A stretch of 64,000 nt of DNA from NCBI GenBank assembly GCA_022600345.1, contig JAHZKP010000047.1:1-64000 (forward strand). Direction: 5' to 3'. Shown in pieces: positions 1-9,261 of this stretch (within the stretch, counting starts at the first letter, position 1; each line of letters opens with the position of its first letter). The notes beneath the pieces were generated by a model that saw only the letters and a list, made by a program, of their open reading frames with translations, ran no database searches and had not been told where the DNA came from. Origin of the DNA: Alphaproteobacteria bacterium. Lineage in GTDB: Bacteria > Pseudomonadota > Alphaproteobacteria > Rhizobiales > Hyphomicrobiaceae. The position numbers and the translations under genes were made by a program.

Positions 1-210
1 AAAGTGCGGTGTCCCAAGGGGATGCGGCGAAATTGACTGCCGGACTGCGTTGCGCCGGTTTGCCGTGGGATCCACCACGCCTGCACCGGACGCGTCTTGC
101 CGGCAGCCAATTTCGTCTCGCATCGCGACCTCACTGAGTTTTTCAACAGCCTGCTAGAATTGTGGTGCGGCGCGTGCGCCGGTTGGCTCAGTTGGTTTGG
201 AGATTTCGCC

Positions 211-927
211 ATGATCGATATTGCGACGCCGAAGGGGCGGGTGGTGGCCGCAGCGCTGCGGCTGGCGGCAGAACGTCCGTGGCAAGAGATAACGTTGCGG
301 CAGATTGCGGAAGCTGCGGGGTTAAGCCTTGCCGACTTGAGCGATGAGTTCAGCTCCAAGGCGGGCGTCCTCAGGGCGTTCGTCAAATGTGTTGATCGCG
401 AGGTTCTAGAAAAGGCGCCCGGACCGGTCGCAGGCGAATCTCCACGCGATGCTCTATTTGAAGTGATCATGGCGCGGTTCGATTTGCTGGAGCCCTATAA
501 GGCGGCGTTACGGTCCATCGTTGCCTCGGGCGAAATGGATTTGGCGATGATTGGTCCGATGCTGTCATCGCAGGCGTGGATGCTGCAGGCGGCGGGCATC
601 GATTCGGGTGGACCGGCCGGGGGGGTGAGAACCGCCGGGCTGGCATCGGTTTATGCCCGGGTATTTCGGGCCTGGCTTGATGATGATGATCCTGGTCTGG
701 CGCGGACCATGGCGGTTTTGGACCGGCGATTGCGCGGCGGTGAAAGCGTGATGGCGGGACTGGATGGGGCGATCAGCTCGGTGCGCAAATTGGGGCAAAT
801 GTTGCGGTCGGGGTTTGGAAGCAGGACGCGGGCGGATAAGGATTCCGGGCGGCAGGATGCTGAGGGCGATTTGAGAGATGAAGGCACTGGGCCGGCGGAA
901 CCTGCGGGGTCGCAGGGGGCGGTTTGA
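211..927 (+). CDS. TetR-like transcriptional regulator; ORF opens at 97 but ATG at 211 (MIDIATPKGRVV) is the likelier start
   Basis: N-terminal helix-turn-helix pattern 'AALRLAAERPWQEITLRQIAEAAGLSLADLSDEFSSKAGVLRAF' typical of TetR proteins. Confidence 0.75.
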   Translation: MIDIATPKGRVVAAALRLAAERPWQEITLRQIAEAAGLSLADLSDEFSSKAGVLRAFVKCVDREVLEKAPGPVAGESPRDALFEVIMARFDLLEPYKAALRSIVASGEMDLAMIGPMLSSQAWMLQAAGIDSGGPAGGVRTAGLASVYARVFRAWLDDDDPGLARTMAVLDRRLRGGESVMAGLDGAISSVRKLGQMLRSGFGSRTRADKDSGRQDAEGDLRDEGTGPAEPAGSQGAV

Positions 928-938
928 CAGGGAGCGCG

Positions 939-2366
939 TTAAAGCGGGATTGAAATGATGGCGCGCAGGCCGCCCATCGAACTTTCGCCAAGCGTAATGT
1001 CTCCGCCATGATTGCGGGCGATGTCGCGGGCGATTGCCAAGCCCAGTCCGGTGTTTCCCTTATCCTGGTTGCGCGCAACATCGAGCCGGTAGAAGGGTTC
1101 GAAGACGTTGTCGCGTTCTTCGAGAGGGATGCCGGGGCCGTCATCGTCGACTTCGATGCGAAGCCAGCGGCGCTCGGTTGCTGCTCTGATTATGACCGTG
1201 TCGCTGAAGCGGGCGGCATTCGATACCAAGTTCCAGATCGCCCGCTTGATGGCATGGCGCTTCAGGGGAAGCACGATGTCCTTGCGGCGGCGGCGCATCT
1301 TCAGGCGGATGTCGACGCCCAGAACGCTGGCATCTTCAAGGATGCCTTTGAGAAGCGTCTTGAGCCCCGTAGGGGTGGCCTCTTCGCCGCCGTGGCCGCG
1401 AGCAAACGCCAGATAATCCTCCAGCATGTGCTGCATTTCGTCGACGTCGGCGCGCAGTGATACGGCTTCAGGCGTGTCGTCCAAAAGGGCCAGTTGCAAT
1501 TTAAAGCGTGTCAGGACGGTTCGCAGGTCGTGGCTGACGCCGGCGAGCATCGTGGTGCGTTGGTCGACATGGGTGGTGATGCGCTCGCGCATTTCCAGAA
1601 AGGCCTGTGCAGCCTGTCGGACTTCGCGGGCGCCACGGGGGCGGAAATCGGGCGGCTCGGGCCGGCCCTTGCCGAATGCGTCAGCCGCCTGGGCAAGCCT
1701 CAGGATCGGCTTGATCTGATTGCGCAGGAACATGATGGCGACGGTCAGCAAAATGACGGATGAACCGACCATCCAGGCAAGGAAAATTTCGGAGTTGGAG
1801 GCGTAGGTCTGCGTGCGGCGGGCAACAAAGCGCAAAATTGCGTCGTCGTGTTTGACGCGGATTTCCACGAGGTGGGACTGGCCGACCGTGTCGATCCAAT
1901 ATGGCCGGTTAATCTGCTTGCTGATCTGGCGGGATAATTCGCGGTCGAGGAGGTCGAAAAACGGTTTCGGTCGCGCGGGAGGCAGGTCTTCGTGCTGGAG
2001 CACCGACATCTGCAAGTTGAGCTTGTCGCGGGCGAGCGCAATGATGCCGCTATTGCCATCGTCACGGGGGTAATCTTCGTAGACCTGGATGACGGCGGCG
2101 ATGTCGCGTGCGGTCGCTTCAGACAACCTGGAGGTCACGGCCTGCCAATGGCGCTCCATGAAGACGAACGCCACGACACCTTCCAGGACAACGATCGGGG
2201 CGATGATGATGATCAGGGCACGGGCATAAAGGCCCTTTGGGAGGATGTCTGCGACCGTGCGCAGGCCCAGTCCCTGAAGGTAGTTGACGGCTCGTTGAAA
2301 CCCGACCAGGAGCCGGCGCGAATTGGTGCGCAACGTGCTGCCTGCGTTCGGGCTTAGGAATGCCAT
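939..2366 (-). CDS. Two-component sensor histidine kinase (EnvZ-like; HAMP, HisKA 'AGVSHDLRTVLTRFKLQLALL', HATPase 'NTGLGLAIARDIARNHGGDITL')
   Basis: H-box, N-box and G-box motifs in translation; adjacent to response regulator. Confidence 0.92.
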   Translation of the reverse strand: MAFLSPNAGSTLRTNSRRLLVGFQRAVNYLQGLGLRTVADILPKGLYARALIIIIAPIVVLEGVVAFVFMERHWQAVTSRLSEATARDIAAVIQVYEDYPRDDGNSGIIALARDKLNLQMSVLQHEDLPPARPKPFFDLLDRELSRQISKQINRPYWIDTVGQSHLVEIRVKHDDAILRFVARRTQTYASNSEIFLAWMVGSSVILLTVAIMFLRNQIKPILRLAQAADAFGKGRPEPPDFRPRGAREVRQAAQAFLEMRERITTHVDQRTTMLAGVSHDLRTVLTRFKLQLALLDDTPEAVSLRADVDEMQHMLEDYLAFARGHGGEEATPTGLKTLLKGILEDASVLGVDIRLKMRRRRKDIVLPLKRHAIKRAIWNLVSNAARFSDTVIIRAATERRWLRIEVDDDGPGIPLEERDNVFEPFYRLDVARNQDKGNTGLGLAIARDIARNHGGDITLGESSMGGLRAIISIPL

Positions 2367-2453
2367 TTCGCCGTGTTTCCTGCCGACTTCATGGGGTTGA
2401 GAGCGATCGGGTTCACCGACAGCCGCCTTATGAAAAGGCTTTGTTGTTTAGCA

Positions 2454-3170
2454 TCAATCGACGTAGAGGATGTAACCTTTGCCGCGTACGGTTTGAAGGT
2501 AAACCGGATTTGACGGATCGGTTTCGATCTTGCGGCGCAGTCGATTGATCTGAACGTCGATGGCACGCTCGCTGCCGGTGGATTCGTCATTGGACAGCTC
2601 ATAGCGGCCGATCGGCTGACCGGGTTTGGCGGCGAACAGGCGCAACAGTTCGCGCTCGCGCTCGGTGAGCTTCATGGTCTCATCGCCGCGCTTGAGCTCG
2701 CCGCGCATGATGTGAAAGACGAAGGCTCCCATGCGGATTTCCTCGCTGCTTTCATTGGCAACCTGGCCGCGGCGCAGAATGTTGCGAACGCGCAAAAGGA
2801 GTTCGCGGGGCTCGAAAGGTTTGTGGATATAGTCCTCGACGCCTGCTTCCAATCCTTCGACGCGCTGCTCTGGGTCGGTTCGGGCGGTCAGCATGCAAAC
2901 TGGAACATCGCTTTGCCCGGTCAGGTCGCGGGCCAATTCTATTCCGGTTTCTCCAGGCATCATCCAATCGAGCAGGATTAAGTCGAACGCCAGTCCGCGC
3001 ATCGCGGCCCGGGCGCAGGCGGCATCGGCGGCGGTCGTGACACGGTATCCGTTCTGGCCAAGGTAGCGGGCCAGCAGGTCGCGGATGCGTTGGTCGTCAT
3101 CGACGACAAGAATGTGTGGGGCGTCGTCGGGAAGGGCATCTGGCTGTTGCCTGGCGGGTGCTTCTTGCAT
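2454..3170 (-). CDS. OmpR/PhoB-family response regulator
   Basis: Receiver 'HILVVDDDQRIRDLL...DLILLDWMMPGETG...HKPFEPRELLLRVRNILRR' and winged-helix C-terminus 'AIDVQINRLRRKIETDPSNPVYLQTVRGKGYIL'. Confidence 0.95.
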   Translation of the reverse strand: MQEAPARQQPDALPDDAPHILVVDDDQRIRDLLARYLGQNGYRVTTAADAACARAAMRGLAFDLILLDWMMPGETGIELARDLTGQSDVPVCMLTARTDPEQRVEGLEAGVEDYIHKPFEPRELLLRVRNILRRGQVANESSEEIRMGAFVFHIMRGELKRGDETMKLTERERELLRLFAAKPGQPIGRYELSNDESTGSERAIDVQINRLRRKIETDPSNPVYLQTVRGKGYILYVD

Positions 3171-3216
3171 TGTTGCGAGCCTCCTTTTCGACGACTGGTA
3201 TCGTACGGGGCGATTG

Positions 3217-3789
3217 TCAGGTTGTGCTGCCGGTTAATTGGTTGCCTGTATTTGTGGCACCGTCAATCAGGCGCGCGACATTGGACCTCTCGTCTTCGGC
3301 AATCATGGCGAAAAGAAAGCGGCGCAGCGTTTCTTCTGAGTCGGGGCCGGCGCTTTCGAGGGCCTCCTTTATGCGTGCCATTTGCAGATCGGCGAGCTGA
3401 TCGGTGAGCTTCATGCCTTTTTGGGTAACGTAAAGGTGGCGTTCGCGGCGATCGGACTGGCCGGCTTCCTGAGTGACGTAACCTTCGTCCACCAGTTGCT
3501 TGAGGACGGGGGCTAGAGATTGCTTTGTGATGCGCAGTATGACGAGCAAATCAGCGACGCGCAGTCCCGGGTTTCTGCCAACGAAATGCAGTACGCGGTG
3601 GTGGGCGCGTCCGAAACCGTAGCGCTCCAGCATCGAATCGGGGTCGCCGATGAAATCCCGGTAGGCGAAAAATAGCAGTTCCATACAAGCCATCAGGGTT
3701 TCGCGGGTGTTTGATACTCCGCTCGAGGCGCGCGCGCTTGTATCGGTGCGGTTGGGACGTGTCGGCCTGGCTGTGAATTCAGAGTTCAT
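3217..3789 (-). CDS. MarR-family transcriptional regulator
   Basis: 'HHRVLHFVGRNPGLRVADLLVILRITKQSLAPVLKQLVDEGYVTQEAGQSDRRERHLYVTQKG' wHTH. Confidence 0.9.
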   Translation of the reverse strand: MNSEFTARPTRPNRTDTSARASSGVSNTRETLMACMELLFFAYRDFIGDPDSMLERYGFGRAHHRVLHFVGRNPGLRVADLLVILRITKQSLAPVLKQLVDEGYVTQEAGQSDRRERHLYVTQKGMKLTDQLADLQMARIKEALESAGPDSEETLRRFLFAMIAEDERSNVARLIDGATNTGNQLTGSTT

Positions 3790-4205
3790 ATCGCGTGTTG
3801 CGCCTGTCGGGTTGCCGGTTCGTCAATAAGAAGGGCGGGCTGCATTAGGGCTGCTGTAAGAGGTGGGAGCGAATTACGTCAGCCATGTTGACATACTTTG
3901 GGTGTCTTGGTAAGCGTCAAGTTGTTGTGTTGAAGAGGATTTTGGCCGGGCAACCGGATCGGTTCCACAGCTTCTGCAATGTTGTATTTGGAATGTTTGC
4001 GCAACTGTTGGTAGGGGTGGATCTTCAGCCGATCAGGGTGCTTCAAGCGGGCGGAGTGGGGTAGGATAGGGGCTCAACCAAGCCAGGATGCCTACCATAC
4101 GAGCCTACAGCGACTATGCCATCCTGCCGATCCTTTCCGTCTGCGCTGCCTTTTCGCGAACCTGTACTACCAACAGTCTTTTTACGCCCTCAAAGGACAC
4201 GTTTT

Positions 4206-5099
4206 ATGGCCAGCCTTGTTCCCTTCGATGAGCGCGATGGTTTGATCTGGTTTGATGGCGAGATGGTGCAGTGGCGGGATGCCAAACTGCATCTGCTGAC
4301 CCATGCTCTACACTATGGAAGCGCTGTGTTCGAGGGCGAGCGGTGTTATGGCGGCGAGATCTTCAAACTAACCGAGCATTCCCAGCGCCTGGTCGAGGGT
4401 GCGCGGATTATCGATTTTGAGATCCCCTACAGCGTTGCTGAAATTGATGAGGCGTGCCGGGAAGTTGTCCGCGCCAACAACCTGACCGATGCTTATGTCC
4501 GGCCGATTGCGTGGCGGGGAAGCGAGCAGATGGGGGTGTCGGCTCAGGATAACTCGATCCACCTTGCTATTGCCGCCTGGGACTGGGGCTCGTACTTCCC
4601 GATGGAAGAACGCCTCAAGGGCCTGCGTCTGACGCGGGCCAAGTATCGGCGGCCGGACCCGGCAACGGCGCCATGCAAGGCGAAAGCGGCCGGGCTCTAC
4701 ATGATCTGTACGATTGAGAAGCACCGCGCTGAACGGGCGGGTTATGCCGACGCCTTGATGCTGGATTATCGCGGCCAGGTTGCCGAATGCACCGGCGCCA
4801 ACGTCTTTTTCATTCAGGATGGCGTCATTCATACGCCGATTCCCGATTGTTTCCTGGATGGAATAACGCGGCGTACAGTTATCGGCCTGGCGCAGGCGCG
4901 CGGGTATCAGGTCGTTGAGCGGGTCATCATGCCTGAGGAACTGGGTGATTTCTCCGAATGCTTTATCACGGGTACGGCGGCCGAAGTAACACCGGTATCG
5001 GAAATCGGTGAGTTCAAATATACGCCGGGTACGATCTGCCAGACGTTGATCCAGGACTATATGGATCTGGTTCAGCCCTCGAAAGCGGCGGCTGAATAG
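4206..5099 (+). CDS. ilvE: Branched-chain amino acid aminotransferase; ORF opens at 4116, ATG at 4206 preferred
   Basis: Class IV PLP aminotransferase motifs 'HALHYGSAVFEGERCYGG', 'CTIEKHRAERAGYADALMLDYRGQVAECTGANVFF', 'GTAAEVTPVSEI'. Confidence 0.92.
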   Translation: MASLVPFDERDGLIWFDGEMVQWRDAKLHLLTHALHYGSAVFEGERCYGGEIFKLTEHSQRLVEGARIIDFEIPYSVAEIDEACREVVRANNLTDAYVRPIAWRGSEQMGVSAQDNSIHLAIAAWDWGSYFPMEERLKGLRLTRAKYRRPDPATAPCKAKAAGLYMICTIEKHRAERAGYADALMLDYRGQVAECTGANVFFIQDGVIHTPIPDCFLDGITRRTVIGLAQARGYQVVERVIMPEELGDFSECFITGTAAEVTPVSEIGEFKYTPGTICQTLIQDYMDLVQPSKAAAE

Positions 5100-5341
5100 C
5101 GCTTGTTGCGGATCTGGGGTTGCTTGCGAAATCGTCTTCGGCAGACGATGCGCTGGGAGCGGGACGATTGGTGCCCGCAGGCGGCGACCTGTGACTGTCA
5201 AAGCTCGAATTCCACCATACTTGCGATGTGCGGTTGCACTTCTGGTCCATCTGACGGACCCTTGCGAAACAGGCCCTGCCAGGTGTGGAAGCTGGTGGGT
5301 GTTTGTTTGCTTTGGTGTTGGTCAGGATTGGAGCGGGTTCG

Positions 5342-5641
5342 ATGGGCAACTCAGGTGACGTGCGTTGGTTAGGCCGAACTCTGGCTGTGGCGACAATTGC
5401 GGGTCTGATGTGGGGGCTTGGCGGGGCAATCGGTGCCCAGGCGCAGGTGGGGCCGGGCGGGTTGATTAATCCCAACAAGGATTGTCAGACCATTCGGCGC
5501 TGCAATTTTGCTCGTGGTGGCCGGTTCCGCGGTTGTGTTTCATCCTACAGTTGCCGCACGTGCCGGTTTGTCAGGGCGTCGTGCACAATCGGCGGCAAAC
5601 GGCGGACCTGCAGGCAACTGCGCTGCACCTGGGGGGGATGA
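5342..5641 (+). CDS. Small exported cysteine-rich protein (about 99 aa)
   Basis: Hydrophobic N-terminal signal 'TLAVATIAGLMWGLGGAIGAQAQ' followed by 8 Cys in about 60 residues. Confidence 0.55.
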   Translation: MGNSGDVRWLGRTLAVATIAGLMWGLGGAIGAQAQVGPGGLINPNKDCQTIRRCNFARGGRFRGCVSSYSCRTCRFVRASCTIGGKRRTCRQLRCTWGG

Positions 5642-5667
5642 CGCCCGGTCGTGCTGGCTGGAGGCTG

Positions 5668-5925
5668 CTACTTGCGGGATGAGCCTGAAGCCACTGCCGC
5701 ATATATTGCGCCCAGGAACAAAGCGATTACGGCTGCGGTTCCAAATAAGAAGGTGTAGGAGAGGCTGTAGCCAAGGGCGCTGCCGATAAGATAGCTCAGG
5801 CCGGTCCAGAAAAGGGCTGGGAGTAGTGCAACGACCAATAGTCCTGTGAGCCGGTAATAGGGCACGGGTTCAGCTGCATGGGTCGGGGTGTTGATGTCGA
5901 CCGCAAGGTCTGCACTGGCTTTCAT
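5668..5925 (-). CDS. Small predicted membrane protein with two TM helices (ORF opens at 5988)
   Basis: Two hydrophobic segments 'LTGLLVVALLPALFWTGLSYLIG' and 'FLFGTAAVIALFLGAIYAAVA'. Confidence 0.5.
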   Translation of the reverse strand: MKASADLAVDINTPTHAAEPVPYYRLTGLLVVALLPALFWTGLSYLIGSALGYSLSYTFLFGTAAVIALFLGAIYAAVASGSSRK

Positions 5926-6095
5926 TGCGGTGTTCCTCCGAATAAAGGAAATGGTGTCTCTTAAATGTGGATTTGACAGCGCATCCACAAGAGTTAACGC
6001 AACCTAAACATCGTAGGATGCATCTGAACTATTCCCCACTACTCGAACGAGAAAATTAACGTGCGTAACATTTTTGTCCAAAGTTTGCGCAAGCT

Positions 6096-7772
6096 ATGGA
6101 AATTATGGCCGATTCTCAGGAAGTTTACGATGTTTTGGTGGTCGGAGGCGGTCACAACGGGCTTACACTTTCGGCCTATCTTGGCAAATCGGGGCTAAGA
6201 GTCGCCGTACTGGAACGCCGCAAAATTGTCGGCGGCGCTGCCGTTACCGAGGAATTTTATCCCGGATACCGCAATTCCACGGCGTCCTATACTGTCAGTC
6301 TACTTAGTCCAAAGGTCATGGCCGACCTGGACCTGCCTGAACACGGTTTGAAGATTGTTGAGCGGCCGGTTGCCAATTTCTGGCCCCTGGATGCCAAGCG
6401 AAGCTTATTGCTGCGGTATGGGCTGGAGGCGCGTTGCAGGGCGGTTGCTGAGTTCTCAGAGGCTGACGCCGACAGATTGCCAGCCTATGAGGCGGCATTA
6501 GACCGAGCGGCTGGGTTGCTCAGGGAACTGGCGTTGGTGACGCCGCCGAATGCGGGCCGCGGTTGGGGCGAGTTGGTGCGGCACGGGCTAACGGCGATGC
6601 GGATGTCCGGGCTGGGCGTTGATGATAAACGCCTGCTGGTCGATTTGTTCACCAAGTCGGCGGCAGATTTTCTTTCCTTTTGGTTTGAGAATGAAGTTGT
6701 GAAGGGGGCACTGGCCTTCGACGGGATTGTCGGGGCTTATGCGGCGCCTTCAACACCGGGGACGGCGTATGTGCTGTTGCACCACTGTTTTGGCGAAGTG
6801 AATGGCAAATCGGGGGTGTGGGGGCATGCGCTGGGCGGGATGGGGGCGATATCGCAGGCCATAGCGTCAAGTGCTGAGGCAGCGGGTGTTTCGATCAGAA
6901 CCGGCGCTGCCGTCGAGCAAATTCTGACAGAAGGCGGCCGGGCTATCGGGGTGCGGCTTGCAGGTGGCGAAGTTCTGCGCGCACGAATTGTCGCCGCGAA
7001 TGTCGGGCCGAAGTTGCTGTTTCGCGATCTGATCCCTGAAGGGGCCGTCAAAGAGCAGGACCGCGGGCGGTTCACGGGACTGAAAACAGGATCTGGCACG
7101 TTTCGGATGAATGTTGCGCTGAGCGCCCTGCCTGATTTTACGTGCCGGCCGTCAATTGGGACTGAGCCGATGCCTCATCATGGCGCGGGAATCATCATCG
7201 GGCCGTCGCTCGATTATCTTGAAACAGCCTACCTGGATGCCCGCCGTGAGGGGTGGTCGCGCGAGCCGGTCATTGAAATGCTGATTCCCTCGACCCTTGA
7301 TGCGTCGTTGGCGCCGGCTGGAAAGCACGTAGCCAGCCTGTTTGTGCAGCACGTGGCGCCCGAACTTCCCAACGGCCGTAGCTGGAGAGATGCTGGCGAG
7401 CGGGAGGCGTTCGCGGATCTGGTGATTGAAACGGTAAACCGTTATGCGCCCAATTTCTCCGCTAGTGTTATTGCCCGCCAAGTACACTCACCGCTCGATC
7501 TGGAAGAGAAGTTCGGGCTGGTTGGCGGGGACATATTTCATGGGCAGATGGGGCTGGATCAGTTGTTTTCTGCCAGGCCGGTCGTTGGATACGCCGATTA
7601 TCGGATGCCGCTGAAGGGGTTATATCTTTGCGGGGCGGGTGCACATCCCGGCGGTGGGGTGACTGGGCTGCCGGGGCGCAATGCTGCAATTGAGATTTTG
7701 AAGGATCTGGGGGGCTGGTCCGGGGTGCTGCGAGGTGGCGTTGGCCATTCGAATAAAAGGAGATCGTCATGA
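6096..7772 (+). CDS. FAD-dependent oxidoreductase, phytoene desaturase/PYROXD2-like
   Basis: N-terminal Rossmann 'YDVLVVGGGHNGLTLSAYLGKSGLRVAVLERRKIVGGAAVTEEFYPGYRNSTASYTVSLL'; C-terminal 'LYLCGAGAHPGGGVTGLPGRNAA'. Confidence 0.9.
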   Translation: MEIMADSQEVYDVLVVGGGHNGLTLSAYLGKSGLRVAVLERRKIVGGAAVTEEFYPGYRNSTASYTVSLLSPKVMADLDLPEHGLKIVERPVANFWPLDAKRSLLLRYGLEARCRAVAEFSEADADRLPAYEAALDRAAGLLRELALVTPPNAGRGWGELVRHGLTAMRMSGLGVDDKRLLVDLFTKSAADFLSFWFENEVVKGALAFDGIVGAYAAPSTPGTAYVLLHHCFGEVNGKSGVWGHALGGMGAISQAIASSAEAAGVSIRTGAAVEQILTEGGRAIGVRLAGGEVLRARIVAANVGPKLLFRDLIPEGAVKEQDRGRFTGLKTGSGTFRMNVALSALPDFTCRPSIGTEPMPHHGAGIIIGPSLDYLETAYLDARREGWSREPVIEMLIPSTLDASLAPAGKHVASLFVQHVAPELPNGRSWRDAGEREAFADLVIETVNRYAPNFSASVIARQVHSPLDLEEKFGLVGGDIFHGQMGLDQLFSARPVVGYADYRMPLKGLYLCGAGAHPGGGVTGLPGRNAAIEILKDLGGWSGVLRGGVGHSNKRRSS

Positions 7773-8137
7773 AGCTCAGTTCCCTGATACCGATTCTGCG
7801 AAGTTTCGACGAAAGCAAGGCTCGGGAGTTCTACTGCGACTTTCTGGGTTTCGAGATCGATTGGGAGCATCGCTTTGAGCCCGGTACGCCCCTATATATG
7901 CAAGTATCGCGTGATGGTGTGGCTCTCCACATCAGTGAGCATCATGGCGATGCGAGTCCGGGAAGCACGGTGCGTATCCATGTCGATGACATCGACGTAT
8001 TACACCGTGAGTTGAGCGAAAAGCAGTATAAGTACGCGCGTCCAGGCGTTCAGGAGCAACCCTGGGGGATGCGGGAGATGACGGTAAATGACCCGTTCGG
8101 TAACAAGGTGATATTTGCTCAGGAGCTGGAGACGTGA
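7769..8137 (+). CDS. VOC (glyoxalase/bleomycin-resistance-like) family protein
   Basis: 'IPILRSFDESKAREFYCDFLGFEIDWEHRF...MREMTVNDPFGNKVIFAQ'; start overlaps the stop of the upstream gene. Confidence 0.88.
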   Translation: MKLSSLIPILRSFDESKAREFYCDFLGFEIDWEHRFEPGTPLYMQVSRDGVALHISEHHGDASPGSTVRIHVDDIDVLHRELSEKQYKYARPGVQEQPWGMREMTVNDPFGNKVIFAQELET

Positions 8138-8179
8138 TGCTGGGATGCTGGGTGGGGTTATGGCGAGGAAATCGTTCAA

Positions 8180-8704
8180 GTGAAATTCGATAAGCCTAGT
8201 GGCGATAGCGTCGATGGACTCGACGGTGCTGCTTATCGTGAATTGATGCGCAATCAGGTGACCGGCGTTTCGATCGTGGCAAGCGGTTCGCCGGGGCGGC
8301 GCGTGGGTCTGACCGCGACGTCGGTATCGTCCCTTTCAGCGGCGCCGGCCAAGCTTCTGGTTTGTGTTGGGCGGGCAAATCAGGCCCATAACATCGTTTG
8401 TGAAGTCGGATACTTCAGTGTCAATTTTCTCGGTGCCAAACAGCGGGCCTTGGCTGAGAGGTTTGCTGGTAAGTGCGGCGTCGATGGCGAGGCCAGATTT
8501 GGCGATATGAATTGGGTTACCATGGCAACGGGCGCGCCGGTTCTGGGCGATAGCCTTGCCAGTCTGGATTGTGTGCTTATTGAGAGCCATACGTTTTCAA
8601 CGCACTCGATTTTCATCGGGCGAGTGGTTGCCGGGCGCGCTGATGGGAACGAGAAACCGCTCGTCTATTTCCAAGGCGGCTACACGGAATTGGCCGGGAA
8701 CTGA
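8180..8704 (+). CDS. Flavin reductase family protein (non-ATG start)
   Basis: 'YRELMRNQVTGVSIVASGSPGRRVGLTATSVSSLSAAPAKLLVCVGRANQAHNIV' flavin-reductase-like fold. Confidence 0.88.
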   Translation: MKFDKPSGDSVDGLDGAAYRELMRNQVTGVSIVASGSPGRRVGLTATSVSSLSAAPAKLLVCVGRANQAHNIVCEVGYFSVNFLGAKQRALAERFAGKCGVDGEARFGDMNWVTMATGAPVLGDSLASLDCVLIESHTFSTHSIFIGRVVAGRADGNEKPLVYFQGGYTELAGN

Positions 8705-8709
8705 CAGGT

Positions 8710-9135
8710 ATGGCGCTCAGGATCAATGACCAGATCGAGATTGACGACGACCTCTTGCAGGAACGCTTCGTGCGTTCCTCTGGGCCTGGTGGGCAGAACG
8801 TCAATAAGGTCTCGACGGCGGTTGAACTGAGGTTCGACCTGGCGAACTGCACTGTTTTATTCCAGCGGCAGCGCATCCGTTTGGAGCGGTTGGCAGGGTC
8901 GCGTTTGACCGACGAAGGTGTCATCATTCTGCGTGCCGAGAGATTTCGGACGCAGGAGAGGAACCGGGCCGACGCGCGAGAGCGGCTGACGCAGATGATC
9001 CGCACGGCGTTGATCGAGCCCAAACGGCGTATTGCAACGCGTCCCTCAAGAGCGGCCAAGGAGCGCCGGCTGAAGGCCAAGACAAGGCGTTCGGATGTTA
9101 AGCGGTTGCGCCAGAAGCGGCCTGATTTGAGTTAG
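8710..9135 (+). CDS. arfB: Alternative ribosome-rescue peptidyl-tRNA hydrolase (ArfB/YaeJ-like)
   Basis: GGQ motif 'RSSGPGGQNVNKVSTAVELRFDL' and basic C-terminal tail 'SRAAKERRLKAKTRRSDVKRLRQ'. Confidence 0.92.
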   Translation: MALRINDQIEIDDDLLQERFVRSSGPGGQNVNKVSTAVELRFDLANCTVLFQRQRIRLERLAGSRLTDEGVIILRAERFRTQERNRADARERLTQMIRTALIEPKRRIATRPSRAAKERRLKAKTRRSDVKRLRQKRPDLS

Positions 9136-9261
9136 GGCTGAGCTTCAAGGAGCAGTGTGGCCTCAAGTATTCACGGTTTGGCTGGAATCACCGCTCCAGC
9201 GTGAAAGTCGGGCTATCGTTCAGGGCAGCCGATTCAATCCGTTGGGGGAGGGCCAGTATCG

